Shown here piece by piece: positions 6,118 to 15,477 of a stretch of DNA of 64,000 bases. The position numbers were made by a program, and so were the translations under genes. Source of the stretch: Amycolatopsis regifaucium (GTDB lineage: Bacteria > Actinomycetota > Actinomycetes > Mycobacteriales > Pseudonocardiaceae); assembly GCF_001613935.1 (NCBI RefSeq), contig NZ_LQCI01000010.1, positions 186,001 through 250,000 of the forward strand, in the 5' to 3' direction. Below the pieces are notes generated by a model. It saw only the letters and a program-made list of their open reading frames with translations. It was not told the origin of the DNA and did no database searches. Each line of letters begins with the position of its first letter. Position 1 is the first letter of the stretch.

Positions 6118-8364
6118 ATGGCCAGTCCCACCACTGGAACCCACGGCGAGGCTCCGGATTCCGGCGGCCTCGGCCGTCGCCGGTTCCTGAGCTTCCTCGT
6201 CGCCGCCCCCACGCTCACGATCGCCACGAAGATCGGCATCGACGGCTTCGCGCCCGAAGAGGCCGAAGCCGTCATCCCGACCCTGCCCGGTCCGGCCGAG
6301 ATCCTCGACCTCGGCGACGTCCTGATCCTCTCGAACGCGCCCACCGCCAACCTGCTCGTGCTGGAAGTCCGCGAAGACGGCAGCGTCCGGTTGGAACTCC
6401 CGCGGACCGAGGTCGGCCAGGGCATCACGACGGCGAACGCGATGCTGGTCGCCGAGGAGCTGGACCTGCCGCTCGACCGCGTCGACGTCGTGCTCTCCGA
6501 CGCCCGTTCGGAACTGCTGTTCAATCAGCTGACCGGCGGTTCCAACACGATGCGCTCGCTGTACACGCCGGTGCGCACCGCCGCGGCCGCCGCCAAGGCC
6601 CGGCTGGTCGCGACCGCGGCGAGGCAGTGGGGCGTCCACGCCGAGCGTCTGTCCACAAGGGACGGCTCGGTGATCGCCGCGGACGGACGGCGGCTGACCT
6701 ACGGCGCGCTGTCCAAACCCGCCGCCCGCGCCGACCTGGGGAAGCTCACCGTGACCCCGAAGGCGGAGTCCGCGCACAGGCTGGTCGGCACCCCGCAGTC
6801 CCGCAAGGACGCCCGCGCGATGGTCACCGGGCAGCTCAAGTACACCCTCGACCTGGACATCCCCGGGGCGAAGCCGGTGATGGTCCGCCGCCCGCCGACG
6901 ATCAACGGCACGGTCAAGAAGGTCAACAACGAGGCCGCCGTGCGGGCGATGCCCGGAATCATCGACATCGCCGTGATCCAGACCGGGGTCGCGGTGCTGG
7001 CGGAGACCTTCGGCCAGGCGCTCGACGGCAAGAACGCGCTCGACGTCACCTGGAACGCCGGCACCGTCGACGGTGAGAACAACGCGACGATCAAGAAGAA
7101 GCTGCGGGCCGCCGCGCTGCCGTTCGTCGTGCCGCCGCTGCTGACCCAGTACGTCGACGGCGAATTCGACTTCGCCTTCGCCAGTCACGCGCCGCTGGAG
7201 ACCAACTCCGCGGTCGCCGACGTCCGCGAGGACAGCGCGACCATCTGGTCCGGGTTGAAGGTCCCGATCCTTGCGAAGCAGAACATCGCCCAAGAACTCG
7301 GGCTGCCGGAGAACAAGGTCACCGTGCACGTCCAGCAGGCGGGCGGTTCCTTCGGCCGACGGCTGTTCTCCGACGGCGCCATCGAGGCCGCGCGTGCGTC
7401 CAAGGCGTTCAAGCGGCCGGTGCGGCTGATGTGGAGCCGGATCGACGACATGCGCCACGGCCGCGCCCGTGCCGCGAGCCACCACAAGATCCGTGCCACC
7501 TTCGCGCTCGGCCAGGTCCTCACCTTCGAGCATCGTGTCGCCAGCGTCGAGACCGACTGGGGACACGGGCTCGGCGAGGTCCTCACGGCCTTCGCCGCGA
7601 AGCTGCCGGTCGGCGGGAACCTGAGCTTCGCGCAGACGGTTTTCCTGCTGACGGTGAAGTCGCCGTACAACTTCGGCGTCACGACGCAGCTGCTCAACGA
7701 GGTCCCGGTCGACTTCCACACCGGTGCCTGGCGGTCGGTGTACTCGTCGAGCACGCGCGGCGCGGAAGAGATCATGGTCGACGAGATCGCCGCCAAGCTC
7801 GGTAAGGACCCGGTGGAGTTCCGGCGCGAGTTCATCAAGGACGAACGGCAGCGCGCCGTGCTGGACAAGGTCGCAGAACTCGGCGAATGGGGCAAGAAGA
7901 TGCCCAAGGGTTTCGCGCAGGGCGTCGCCGTGCACGGCGAGTACAAGTCGTACACCGCCTGCCTCGTCGAACTCGACGGGCGCGACCCGAAGAAGCCGCG
8001 TGTCACCAAGGCGACCATCGCGGTCGACGTCGGCAAGCCGATCAACCCGCGCGGGCTCGAAGCGCAGATGCTCGGCGGTCTGACCGACGGCATCTCGACG
8101 ACGCTGACCGCCGGGCTGCACATCGACAAGGGCCTGCCGCTGGAGGGCAGCTACTCGCAGTTCCACTACGCGCGGCAGAAGAACTCGCCGATGGACGTCA
8201 AGGTGGTCGTGATGCCCGGGACGGGTGAGATCGGCGGTGCCGGTGAACTCGGCGTACCCGCGCCGGTCGGCGCCATCGGGAACGCGTACGCGCGGGCCAC
8301 CGGCATCAAACCACGCAGCTTCCCGGTCGACTTCCCGGTCGACTTCGAACCCTTCCCCCGCTGA
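6118..8364 (+). CDS. Molybdopterin-binding subunit of an IorB-type dehydrogenase
   Basis: A 748-residue large subunit of the xanthine oxidase family, isoquinoline 1-oxidoreductase/aldehyde dehydrogenase type. Residues about 20-34 (LGRRRFLSFLVAAPT) form a twin-arginine signal, so the folded complex should be exported. Cofactor motifs include QAGGSFGRRLF for the Mo-pterin, and GAGELGVPAPVGAIGNA near the C-terminus with the catalytic Glu in GAGELG. It is followed 25 nt later by the 2Fe-2S subunit, and no FAD subunit is present. This matches two-subunit enzymes that pass electrons to a cytochrome or other external acceptor. Substrate (N-heterocycle or aldehyde) is unresolved. Confidence 0.88.
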   Translation: MASPTTGTHGEAPDSGGLGRRRFLSFLVAAPTLTIATKIGIDGFAPEEAEAVIPTLPGPAEILDLGDVLILSNAPTANLLVLEVREDGSVRLELPRTEVGQGITTANAMLVAEELDLPLDRVDVVLSDARSELLFNQLTGGSNTMRSLYTPVRTAAAAAKARLVATAARQWGVHAERLSTRDGSVIAADGRRLTYGALSKPAARADLGKLTVTPKAESAHRLVGTPQSRKDARAMVTGQLKYTLDLDIPGAKPVMVRRPPTINGTVKKVNNEAAVRAMPGIIDIAVIQTGVAVLAETFGQALDGKNALDVTWNAGTVDGENNATIKKKLRAAALPFVVPPLLTQYVDGEFDFAFASHAPLETNSAVADVREDSATIWSGLKVPILAKQNIAQELGLPENKVTVHVQQAGGSFGRRLFSDGAIEAARASKAFKRPVRLMWSRIDDMRHGRARAASHHKIRATFALGQVLTFEHRVASVETDWGHGLGEVLTAFAAKLPVGGNLSFAQTVFLLTVKSPYNFGVTTQLLNEVPVDFHTGAWRSVYSSSTRGAEEIMVDEIAAKLGKDPVEFRREFIKDERQRAVLDKVAELGEWGKKMPKGFAQGVAVHGEYKSYTACLVELDGRDPKKPRVTKATIAVDVGKPINPRGLEAQMLGGLTDGISTTLTAGLHIDKGLPLEGSYSQFHYARQKNSPMDVKVVVMPGTGEIGGAGELGVPAPVGAIGNAYARATGIKPRSFPVDFPVDFEPFPR

Positions 8365-8389
8365 CTTTCCTTCCCGCCGAGGAGTTCCG

Positions 8390-8845
8390 ATGCCCAACTA
8401 CACCTTCACGGTGAACGGGAAGACCGTCACCGTCGACGCGCCCGCGGATCTGCCCATGCTGTGGGCGCTGCGCGACAAGCTCGGCGTCCGCGGCCCCAAG
8501 TACGGCTGCGGGATCAACGTCTGCAAGGCCTGCACCAGCCACCTCGACGGCGAGGCGTTCAACCCGTGCGTGACGCCGGTGTCCGAGTGCTCCGGCCGCG
8601 ACGTCACCACCATCGAAGGCCTCGCCGACGGGGATGACCTGCACCCGGTGCAGGAGGCTTGGCTGGAGCAGGACGTCGCGCAGTGCGGTTACTGTCAGCC
8701 GGGTCAGATCATGGCCGCGGTGGCGTTGCTGAAGAAGACGAAGAACCCGACCGACGCCGACATCGACGCCATCCAGAACGTCTGCCGGTGCGGCACTTAT
8801 TTCCGGATCCGCGAGGCCATCAAGAGCGCGGCCGCGAAGATGTGA
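8390..8845 (+). CDS. 2Fe-2S subunit of the IorAB-type dehydrogenase
   Basis: A 151-residue iron-sulfur subunit from ATG 8390, with gaggag upstream. The plant-type ferredoxin cluster is seen in KYGCGINVCKACTSHL with a fourth Cys in NPC. The C-terminal helical domain carries QCGYCQPGQ and VCRCGTY, the second cluster near the Mo site. It has no signal of its own, so it is presumably exported bound to the Tat-tagged large subunit. A strong hairpin terminator follows, so the operon appears to end here. Confidence 0.92.
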   Translation: MPNYTFTVNGKTVTVDAPADLPMLWALRDKLGVRGPKYGCGINVCKACTSHLDGEAFNPCVTPVSECSGRDVTTIEGLADGDDLHPVQEAWLEQDVAQCGYCQPGQIMAAVALLKKTKNPTDADIDAIQNVCRCGTYFRIREAIKSAAAKM

Positions 8846-8848
8846 AAT

Positions 8849-8893
8849 CCCGCCGGTGCGGTGAAAAACCCGTGTCCGCGCCGCACCGGCGGG
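8849..8893 (+). terminator. Terminator after the molybdenum hydroxylase operon
   Basis: A perfect 13-bp stem, cccgccggtgcgg (8849-8861) with ccgcaccggcggg (8881-8893), has a 19-nt loop and starts 3 nt after the stop codon. There is no long U-run, as is usual in actinomycetes. Confidence 0.8.
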
Positions 8894-8985
8894 GCCTTTC
8901 GCCTTCGACAGGCCACCTCCGGGGAAGTCGTGTTAGATGGCGTGCCCAGGGACTCGACGAGGAGCCCCTGCCCCGGAGGACGTCC

Positions 8986-10227
8986 ATGCACTACCGAACT
9001 GTGCTCCGCGAAGGCTCGGCCGCCGTCGTCGCCGAACTCGCCGTCGAGGTGGAAAAGCAGCTTCCCGGGCTCATCGAAAGCACCGTCGAGCAGATCCGTG
9101 CCGAGATGCCGGTGTACCGCGACGCGCAGTTCGTCTCGCTCGCCGAGTTGCGGACGTCGGTGCGGAGCAACCTCGAGTTCGTCATGCGGACCCTGCGCGG
9201 CACGGAGGAACCCGATCTCGCGCAGGCCCGGGCGACCGGACGCGCGCGGGCGTTGCAGGGCGCGCCGTTGCCGGAACTGCTGCGGGCGTATCGGATCGGC
9301 CTCACCGAGGTGTGGAACCGGTTCGTCGAACTGACCGCGTCGGAGGAGCATCAGGATCTTCGCGGGCTCGTGGCCGCGACCTCGGCGATCTGGGCACTGA
9401 TCGACGATTACGCCGAGGCGTTGACGACGACCTACCGTGACACCACCGCCGAAGTCATGCTGACGCACCAAAGCAGACGCTCGGCGTTGGTCGAAGCGCT
9501 GTTCGCCGGCGGGGCGGCCACCGAAGGCACCCTGTGGGACATCGCGCGCGTGCTCGAACTCTCGCTCGACGGCACCTACGTGGTCGTGGCCGCGGAAACG
9601 CCGCGCGTCGGACACGAACCGTTGCCGCAGATCGAGAACCGGCTCCGCGAACGGCAGCACGCGTCCGCGTGGCGGCTCACCCCGGACCTCCAGGTCGGTG
9701 TCGTGTCGATGCGGGATCCGGCGGCGCCCCAGGTGATCATCGAGCTGCTGCGGGAGAACCAGACCGGCCGGATCGGGGTCAGCCCGGTGTTCACCGGCCT
9801 CGGGAACACCTCCCGCGCGCTGCACCTGGCGAGGGTCGCGCTTTCCAGCATGCTGCCGGGGACGACGGGAATGGTGCAGTTCAACGAATCCCCGCTCGCC
9901 GGTCTGGTCGCCAGCGCGCCGGAGGCGTCGGTGCAGCTCGCGCATCACGTGCTACGGCCGATCCTGGACCTGCCCGGCGACGACCGGAACGTGCTGCTGC
10001 TGACGTTGCGGGCGTGGTTCGAATGCCAGGGCTCCACGAAACTGACCTCGGAGCGGATGTTCTGTCACCCCAACACGATCCGGCACCGGCTGAAGCGGAT
10101 CTCCGAGGAATTGGGCCGTTCGCTGAGTGATCCGGCGGACATCGCCGAGCTCGGCGCGGCTCTGCGCGCGCTCCACATGTTCCCGGACACCTCGCATCTG
10201 CCCTCGCCGCGGGATCCGCTGCGCTAG
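8986..10227 (+). CDS. PucR/CdaR-type transcriptional regulator
   Basis: A 413-residue regulator starting at ATG 8986 with ggagga close upstream. The N-terminal all-helical sensor part (about 1-170, containing GAPLPELLRAYRIG) is typical of actinobacterial PucR-type proteins. A GGDEF-like degenerate central domain follows, and the C-terminus has the PucR helix-turn-helix (CQGSTKLTSERMFCHPNTIRHRL). It lies downstream of the molybdenum hydroxylase and could control it, since PucR homologues regulate purine/heterocycle catabolism. That link is an inference from position. Confidence 0.85.
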   Translation: MHYRTVLREGSAAVVAELAVEVEKQLPGLIESTVEQIRAEMPVYRDAQFVSLAELRTSVRSNLEFVMRTLRGTEEPDLAQARATGRARALQGAPLPELLRAYRIGLTEVWNRFVELTASEEHQDLRGLVAATSAIWALIDDYAEALTTTYRDTTAEVMLTHQSRRSALVEALFAGGAATEGTLWDIARVLELSLDGTYVVVAAETPRVGHEPLPQIENRLRERQHASAWRLTPDLQVGVVSMRDPAAPQVIIELLRENQTGRIGVSPVFTGLGNTSRALHLARVALSSMLPGTTGMVQFNESPLAGLVASAPEASVQLAHHVLRPILDLPGDDRNVLLLTLRAWFECQGSTKLTSERMFCHPNTIRHRLKRISEELGRSLSDPADIAELGAALRALHMFPDTSHLPSPRDPLR

Positions 10228-10237
10228 GTTCGTCCTC

Positions 10238-11050
10238 ATGGAACAGTTCGCCATCGGCGGAGACCTGCCCGTGCGCCGCCTCGGGTTCGGCGCCATGCAC
10301 CTGCCGACCGAATCCGGTCCCGCGCGCGAGAACGCGATCGCCGTCGCGCGGCGCGCGGTCGAACTCGGCGTCACGCTGATCGACACCGCGCACCTCTACG
10401 GTGGGGGCGCGAACGAGGAACTACTCGCCGAAGCGCTGTACCCGTACCCGGAAGACGTAGTGGTCACCACCAAGGTCGGTGTCGTGCGGACCGGGGACGA
10501 CTGGAAGTACGACGCACGGCCGGAATCGCTGCGGGTGCAGGTCGACGAAGGCCTGAGACGGCTGCGTGTCGAGCGGATCGAGCTGCTGCAACTGCACCGC
10601 ATCGACCCGGAGACTCCGCTGGCCGACCAGCTCGGCGCGCTGAGGGACTTGCGTGACGAGGGCAAGATCGGCCGGGTCGGGCTGTCCGAGGTCACCGCCG
10701 GCGAACTCGCGCGGGCACGGGAGATCGTGGACATCGCGAGTGTGCAGAACCGCTACAGCCTCTTGGACCGCTCGTACGAAGCGGTGCTGGACGCGTGCGA
10801 GGCGGCAGGGATCGCTTTCCTGCCTTGGCGGCCGGTGCTGGGCGCCGCGTCTTCCGCCACTGTCGCGCTCGCGGCCGTCGCTTCCGAACTGGGGGTGACC
10901 ACGGCGCAGGTGGGGCTCGCGTGGCTGCTCGCGCGGTCGCCGGTGATCCTGCCGATCCCGGGAACGGCGAAGCTCTCGCATCTGGAGGAGAACGTCGCCG
11001 CGGCGGAGGTCAAGCTGACGGCTGAGCAGCTGAAGCGCTTGGGCTCGTGA
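10238..11050 (+). CDS. Aldo/keto reductase
   Basis: A 270-residue (alpha/beta)8 NADPH-dependent oxidoreductase. The catalytic tetrad is visible as DTAHLYG (Asp, Tyr), VTTKVG (Lys) and LLQLHRID (His). LPIPGTAKLSHLEEN is the cofactor-binding segment. The start at ATG 10238 follows the PucR stop by 8 nt, so the gene is probably co-transcribed with the regulator. Substrate not determinable; it is short for the family but complete. Confidence 0.9.
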   Translation: MEQFAIGGDLPVRRLGFGAMHLPTESGPARENAIAVARRAVELGVTLIDTAHLYGGGANEELLAEALYPYPEDVVVTTKVGVVRTGDDWKYDARPESLRVQVDEGLRRLRVERIELLQLHRIDPETPLADQLGALRDLRDEGKIGRVGLSEVTAGELARAREIVDIASVQNRYSLLDRSYEAVLDACEAAGIAFLPWRPVLGAASSATVALAAVASELGVTTAQVGLAWLLARSPVILPIPGTAKLSHLEENVAAAEVKLTAEQLKRLGS

Positions 11051-11149
11051 GGTTTTTCCGTCGTTAGCGACCGTGCTGTACTTCACGCGAGCAAGCCGCA
11101 GGTCCCGGGTAAGTACCTAAGACTGGGCTCGTTAGTGAGACCCGAACAC

Positions 11150-11896
11150 TCACGAGGGTTTGACGGCCTCCACCAGCACCCGCCGCGAATGCGCGACGAA
11201 CTTCCCGTCGGTCTCGATCATCCGATGGAGTTCCGCGAGCTTGTCGCGGTAGGTCTCCACCTCGAACCCCGGCACGATCCAGATCACCTTCCGCAGGAAG
11301 TGCACCACCGCGGCGAGGTCGAAGAACTCCATGCGCAGTTTCGCCGGTTCCAGCCGTTCGACCCGCAGTCCGACGGCTTCCGCCTCGACGCGCAGCACGT
11401 CGGGTGTCCAGTCGCCGTAGTCCTGCGGGCCGAGGAAGAACTCCTTCAGTTCGCGGACGGTCCCGGCACCGATCTGTTGCGACAGGAAGATGCCACCCGG
11501 TCGCAGCACGCGCGCGATCTCCCGCCACGGGTTCGCGATCGGATGGCGGCTGCTCACCAGGTCGAAGGACTCGTCGGGAAAGGGCAAAGGCGCGTCGTAC
11601 TCGGCCTCGACGACCTCGCCGCCCAGTGGAGCGAGGGTCTTCCTGGCGACCTCGACGTTCGGCGGCCAGCCTTCGGTCGCGGCGAGGACCGGCGGCGGTT
11701 TCGGGATGCCCGCGAGCACCTCGCCGCCGCCGGTCTGCAGGTCTAGCCCGGCCGAAGCCGCCGCCATCCGTTCGCCGAGCAGTCGTGAGTAGCCCCACGG
11801 TGGCCGTTCCTCCGTGGCCCTGCCTTCGAACCACGAGAAGTCCCAGCCTTCGATCGGGACGGCCTCTCCTTCGGCGAGCAGCTCTTCGAACGTCAT
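11150..11896 (-). CDS. SAM-dependent methyltransferase
   Basis: A 248-residue class I methyltransferase. GLDLQTGGGEVLAG is a variant motif I (Asp/Gly-rich SAM loop), FDLVSSRHPIANPWREIARVLRPGGIFLSQQ contains motifs III-IV, and the C-terminal part is helical. It resembles the short UbiE/ArsM-like enzymes of actinomycetes that are annotated only at family level. It lies convergent to the aldo/keto reductase and downstream of the WYL/AKR pair, about 50 bp from the latter. Substrate unknown. Confidence 0.82.
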   Translation of the reverse strand: MTFEELLAEGEAVPIEGWDFSWFEGRATEERPPWGYSRLLGERMAAASAGLDLQTGGGEVLAGIPKPPPVLAATEGWPPNVEVARKTLAPLGGEVVEAEYDAPLPFPDESFDLVSSRHPIANPWREIARVLRPGGIFLSQQIGAGTVRELKEFFLGPQDYGDWTPDVLRVEAEAVGLRVERLEPAKLRMEFFDLAAVVHFLRKVIWIVPGFEVETYRDKLAELHRMIETDGKFVAHSRRVLVEAVKPS

Positions 11897-11948
11897 GTCC
11901 GCAGTCTCGGCTCTCCGGCCGGGTGGGGCAACGCGATTTCGGGTGGTC

Positions 11949-12980
11949 TCAGGCGTCGGTGGACCGCTTCCACAGGTTGATGTCGGCTTCGGTGGCGTAG
12001 CGGTCGATCTCGGCCAGTTCTTCGTTGGTGAAATGCAGGTTCTTCAGCGCGCCGACGTTGTCCTCCAGCTGCGCGACACTGCTCGCGCCGATCAGCACCG
12101 ACGTCATCCGCGGATCGCGCAGCCCCCACGCGAGCGCGAGCTGGGCCAGCGTCTGCCCGCGTCGCTGAGCGATCTCGTTCAACGCCCGGATCTTCCCGAG
12201 GGTGTTTTCGGTGATCGTGTCCGGGTTGAGCGATTTCCCTTGCGCGGCGCGGGAATTCTCCGGAATGCCGTTGAGGTAGCGGCTCGTCAGCATGCCCTGC
12301 GCCAGCGGCGAGAACGCGATGCAGCCCGCGCCTTCGGCTTCGAGGGTGTCGAGCAGTTTGTCACCTTCGAGCCACCGGTTGAACATCGAGTACGACGGCT
12401 GGTGGATCAGCAGCGGCGTGCCCAGTTCCCGCAGGAGCCGGGCGGCTTCGGCGGTCTTCTCCGACGAGTACGACGAGATGCCGACGTACAGCGCGCGTCC
12501 GGAGCGGACGGCGGTGTCGAGCGCGCCGACGGTCTCTTCGAGCGGCGTCTCCGGGTCGAAGCGGTGTGAGTAGAAGATGTCGACGTAGTCCAGGCCCATC
12601 CGGCCGAGCGATTGGTCCAAAGAGGACAGCAGGTACTTGCGCGAACCCCATTCGCCGTACGGGCCGGGCCACATGTCATAGCCGGCCTTGGTCGAGATGA
12701 CCAGTTCGTCGCGGTACGGCTTGAAGTCCGACGCCAGCAGCCTGCCGAAGTTCTCCTCGGCCGAGCCGTACGGCGGCCCGTAGTTGTTGGCGAGGTCGAA
12801 ATGGGTGATGCCCAGGTCGAACGCCCGCCGCGCGATGTCCCGCTGCGTGCCCAGCGGTTTGTCGTGCCCGAAGTTGTGCCACAGGCCCAGCGAGATCGCG
12901 GGCAGTTTGAGGCCGCTGCGCCCGGTACGGCGGTACGGGATGCTCTCGTATCGGCCCTCGGCCGCGACATAGGTGCTCAC
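11949..12980 (-). CDS. Aldo/keto reductase, YghZ/GAP-reductase type
   Basis: A 343-residue AKR14-like enzyme. Features: RTGRSGLKLPAISLGLWHNFG at the N-terminus, HFDLANNYGPPYGSAEENFG (Asp/Tyr of the tetrad), ISTKAGYDMWPGPYGEWGS (Lys) and DIFYSHRFDPETPLEE (His). These are characteristic of YghZ-type reductases that reduce L-glyceraldehyde 3-phosphate and other small aldehydes. GTG 12980 overlaps the stop of the upstream WYL gene as GTGA, so translation is coupled to the regulator. Confidence 0.9.
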   Translation of the reverse strand: MSTYVAAEGRYESIPYRRTGRSGLKLPAISLGLWHNFGHDKPLGTQRDIARRAFDLGITHFDLANNYGPPYGSAEENFGRLLASDFKPYRDELVISTKAGYDMWPGPYGEWGSRKYLLSSLDQSLGRMGLDYVDIFYSHRFDPETPLEETVGALDTAVRSGRALYVGISSYSSEKTAEAARLLRELGTPLLIHQPSYSMFNRWLEGDKLLDTLEAEGAGCIAFSPLAQGMLTSRYLNGIPENSRAAQGKSLNPDTITENTLGKIRALNEIAQRRGQTLAQLALAWGLRDPRMTSVLIGASSVAQLEDNVGALKNLHFTNEELAEIDRYATEADINLWKRSTDA

Positions 12981-13948
12981 GAGCCCGATGCTAGCTGTCC
13001 GGACGCCCTTGAGAAGAGCGCGGCGACCGAGCCAAGGTGATCTTTGAAGGCCGAAGGCCGTTCGACCTCGAAGGGAGCGCCGATGGCGGCGAGGATCAGT
13101 ACGGGCCAGTCGAAGGTGTCGACGTTCATCGTGAGACGGCAAGACGTCTCGTCGACGGCTTCGAGCGCGCCGCCGAGGTAGCGCACCGCCGCCTCGACCT
13201 CGGCTTTCGGCGCGTCGACCCGGACGACCAACGTATGCGTGGTCGGCCTGGCCTTGATCTGGGCCTCGACGAACTTGACCGCGTCGCCGCCGGGGATCTC
13301 CCGCGGCCGGTAGCGGGCACCGGTGGTGCGCGGCTCGCTGAGCCTGTCGACGCGGAAGGTGCGCCAGTCGACCCGATCGAGGTCCCACGCCACCAGGTAC
13401 CACCGGCGGCCGAGTGAGACGAGCCGGTGCGGCTCGACCAGCCGCGCGGACTCCTCGCCGCCGCGCGCCGCGTAGTCGAACTTCAGCCGCTCGTCGTCCC
13501 GGCAGGCCTGCGCGATCACCGTCAGGCTGGCCGCGTTGACGCGGGGACCCGTGACCGCCGCCGGCGTCGTGTACGCCTGGAGCGCGTCGACGCGTCTGCG
13601 CAGCCGGGGCGGCATCACCTGGACGACCTTCGTCAACGCCCGGACCGACGTCTCCTCGATACCCTCGACCGAGCCGCTCGCCGCCGTCCGCAGGCCCACC
13701 GCGATCGCCACGGCTTCCTCGTCGTCCAGCAGCAGCGGCGGCATGACCGTGCCCGATCTCAGCTGGTAGCCACCCGCGACGCCGCGGCTCGCGTTGACCG
13801 GATAACCCAGCTCACGGAGCCGTTCGACGTCGCGTCTCAGCGTCCGCTCGCTCACTTCGAGCTTGTCGCTCAGCTCGGTTCCCGACCAGAAGCGGTGTGT
13901 CTGCAGCAGGGACAGCAGCCGCAGCATCCGCGCACTCGTGTTCGCCAT
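12977..13948 (-). CDS. WYL-domain transcriptional regulator (YafY/PafBC type)
   Basis: A 323-residue regulator. The N-terminal DeoR-like HTH spans about 5-60 (LSDKLEVSERTLRRDVERLRELGYPV), and the WYL domain at about 140-215 includes VSLGRRWYLVAWDLDR. A WCX-type C-terminal extension follows. WYL proteins often sense nucleic-acid or small-molecule ligands. It is translationally coupled to the downstream aldo/keto reductase and divergent from an MFS drug exporter. The 7-bp inverted repeat at 13968-13991 is a likely operator. Confidence 0.9.
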   Translation of the reverse strand: MANTSARMLRLLSLLQTHRFWSGTELSDKLEVSERTLRRDVERLRELGYPVNASRGVAGGYQLRSGTVMPPLLLDDEEAVAIAVGLRTAASGSVEGIEETSVRALTKVVQVMPPRLRRRVDALQAYTTPAAVTGPRVNAASLTVIAQACRDDERLKFDYAARGGEESARLVEPHRLVSLGRRWYLVAWDLDRVDWRTFRVDRLSEPRTTGARYRPREIPGGDAVKFVEAQIKARPTTHTLVVRVDAPKAEVEAAVRYLGGALEAVDETSCRLTMNVDTFDWPVLILAAIGAPFEVERPSAFKDHLGSVAALFSRASGQLASGS

Positions 13949-13967
13949 GAATCCAGATTCGCTCCGA

Positions 13968-13991
13968 TTCCGGTCAAAAAGTGGCCGGAAT
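13968..13991. promoter_or_regulatory. Inverted repeat between WYL regulator and MFS exporter
   Basis: attccgg (13968-13974) and ccggaat (13985-13991) are separated by 10 nt in the 62-bp divergent interval. It is a candidate binding site for the WYL protein or another repressor controlling the exporter. Confidence 0.5.
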
Positions 13992-14010
13992 TAACTTTAG
14001 CGTTGTCCCC

Positions 14011-15456
14011 ATGACGATGACAGTGGACACCCCGAGCGTCGTGACCTCGGAAAACACCCTCGCGGCAACGCCGTATCGCTGGCGCTGGCCCGCGCTGTTC
14101 GTGATCCTGACCGGTTCGGTCATGGAGTTGCTCGACATGACGGTCACGAGCATCGCCGGGCCGGTCATGCGGGCTTCGCTCGGCGGCGGGACGGCGATGA
14201 TCCAGTGGCTCGGCGTCGCCTACACCCTCGCGATGGTGTCCGGCCTGCTCACCGGCGGACGGCTCGGTGACATCTTCGGCCGCAAGCGCATGTTCCTGAT
14301 CGGCGCGATCGGCTTCGTCGTCGGTTCGCTGTTCTGCGCGATCGCCGTGAGCCCCGAGATGATCATCGCCGCACGGGTGGTGCAGGGCCTGTTCGGCGCC
14401 GCGATGATCCCGCAGGGCCTCGGCATGATGAAGGAGATGTTCTCCGGCAAGGAGCTGCAGTCCGCCTTCGGCATGTTCGGTCCCGTCATGGGGCTCGCCG
14501 CGATCGGCGGCCCGATCCTCGCGGGCTGGCTGGTCGACGCCGACCTCTTCGGCACCGGCTGGCGGATGATCTTCCTGATCAACCTCCCCATCGGCGCGCT
14601 GGCCGTGCTCGCCGCGCTGAAGTTCCTCCCGGAGTCCCGTCCCGGCGGTTCACTGACCCTCGACATCCCCGGCGCGCTGCTCGCCACGACCGGGGCGCTG
14701 CTGATCGTCTTCCCGCTGGTGCAGGGGCGCGAGTACGGCTGGCCGCTGTGGACGTTCGCGATGATGGCGGCCGCGATCGGCGTGTTCGGGATCTTCGCGT
14801 GGTTCGAAAAGCGCAAGAGTCTCCGCGGTGGCGACCCGCTGGTCGAGCCCAGCCTGTTCCGCAAGCGCAGCTTCCTCGCCGGGATGGCGACCGGGACGAT
14901 CTACTTCGCGGCGTTCTCCGGTTTCGGCCTCGTGTTCACGCTGTACCTGCAGCTCGGGCTCGGTTTTTCGCCGCTCAAGGCCGGGCTGACCGGTGTGCCG
15001 ATGTCACTCGGGATGATCGTCGGGATGGGCCTGGTGCAGGTGGTGCGCAAACACGGCCGCAAGGTGCTGCACACCGGCGCGCTGATCATGACCGCGGGCG
15101 TGGTCGCCCTGTTGCTGCTGCTCGGTCCGGAGACCGGGCCCTGGCTGATCGCCCCCGCGCTGCTGGTGGTCGGGATCGGATCCGGGCTGATCATGGGGCC
15201 GTACTTCGAGATCGCGCTGTCCGGAGTGGAACCGTCGGAGGCCGGATCGGCGTCGGGCGCGCTGACCTCACTTCAGCAGGTCGGTGGCGCGCTGGGGATG
15301 GCCCTGCTCGGTACGGTCTTCTTCGACGCCGGGACCGCCGACCCGACGGACGCGGCGCAGCGGACGTTCTGGGTGGTCGCGGTGATGGTGTTGCTGACCT
15401 TCGCGGTCGGGTTCCTGCTGCCCAAGCGGATCCGCGACGTAGAGTCGGCCGGGTAG
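14011..15456 (+). CDS. MFS drug exporter, DHA2 (EmrB/QacA) family
   Basis: A 481-residue transporter with 14 predicted membrane segments. Motif A is GGRLGDIFGRKRMFL after TM2, and ARVVQGLFGAAMIPQGLG is the TM4 motif of DHA2 exporters (motif B). TM1 carries the VMELLDMTVTSIAGP motif (D1). The start is ATG 14011, with a second ATG two codons on; no clear Shine-Dalgarno is present. It should expel hydrophobic drugs or endogenous metabolites using the proton gradient. It is divergent from the WYL regulator, which may control it. Confidence 0.9.
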   Translation: MTMTVDTPSVVTSENTLAATPYRWRWPALFVILTGSVMELLDMTVTSIAGPVMRASLGGGTAMIQWLGVAYTLAMVSGLLTGGRLGDIFGRKRMFLIGAIGFVVGSLFCAIAVSPEMIIAARVVQGLFGAAMIPQGLGMMKEMFSGKELQSAFGMFGPVMGLAAIGGPILAGWLVDADLFGTGWRMIFLINLPIGALAVLAALKFLPESRPGGSLTLDIPGALLATTGALLIVFPLVQGREYGWPLWTFAMMAAAIGVFGIFAWFEKRKSLRGGDPLVEPSLFRKRSFLAGMATGTIYFAAFSGFGLVFTLYLQLGLGFSPLKAGLTGVPMSLGMIVGMGLVQVVRKHGRKVLHTGALIMTAGVVALLLLLGPETGPWLIAPALLVVGIGSGLIMGPYFEIALSGVEPSEAGSASGALTSLQQVGGALGMALLGTVFFDAGTADPTDAAQRTFWVVAVMVLLTFAVGFLLPKRIRDVESAG

Positions 15457-15477
15457 GCGATCGAGCTGGGAGGCCGC

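Noticed and set aside
5929..8397. An 822-codon minus-strand frame opposite the molybdenum hydroxylase
   Set aside because: It is antisense to a clear enzyme, has no domain pattern, and arises from the low stop frequency of GC-rich DNA.
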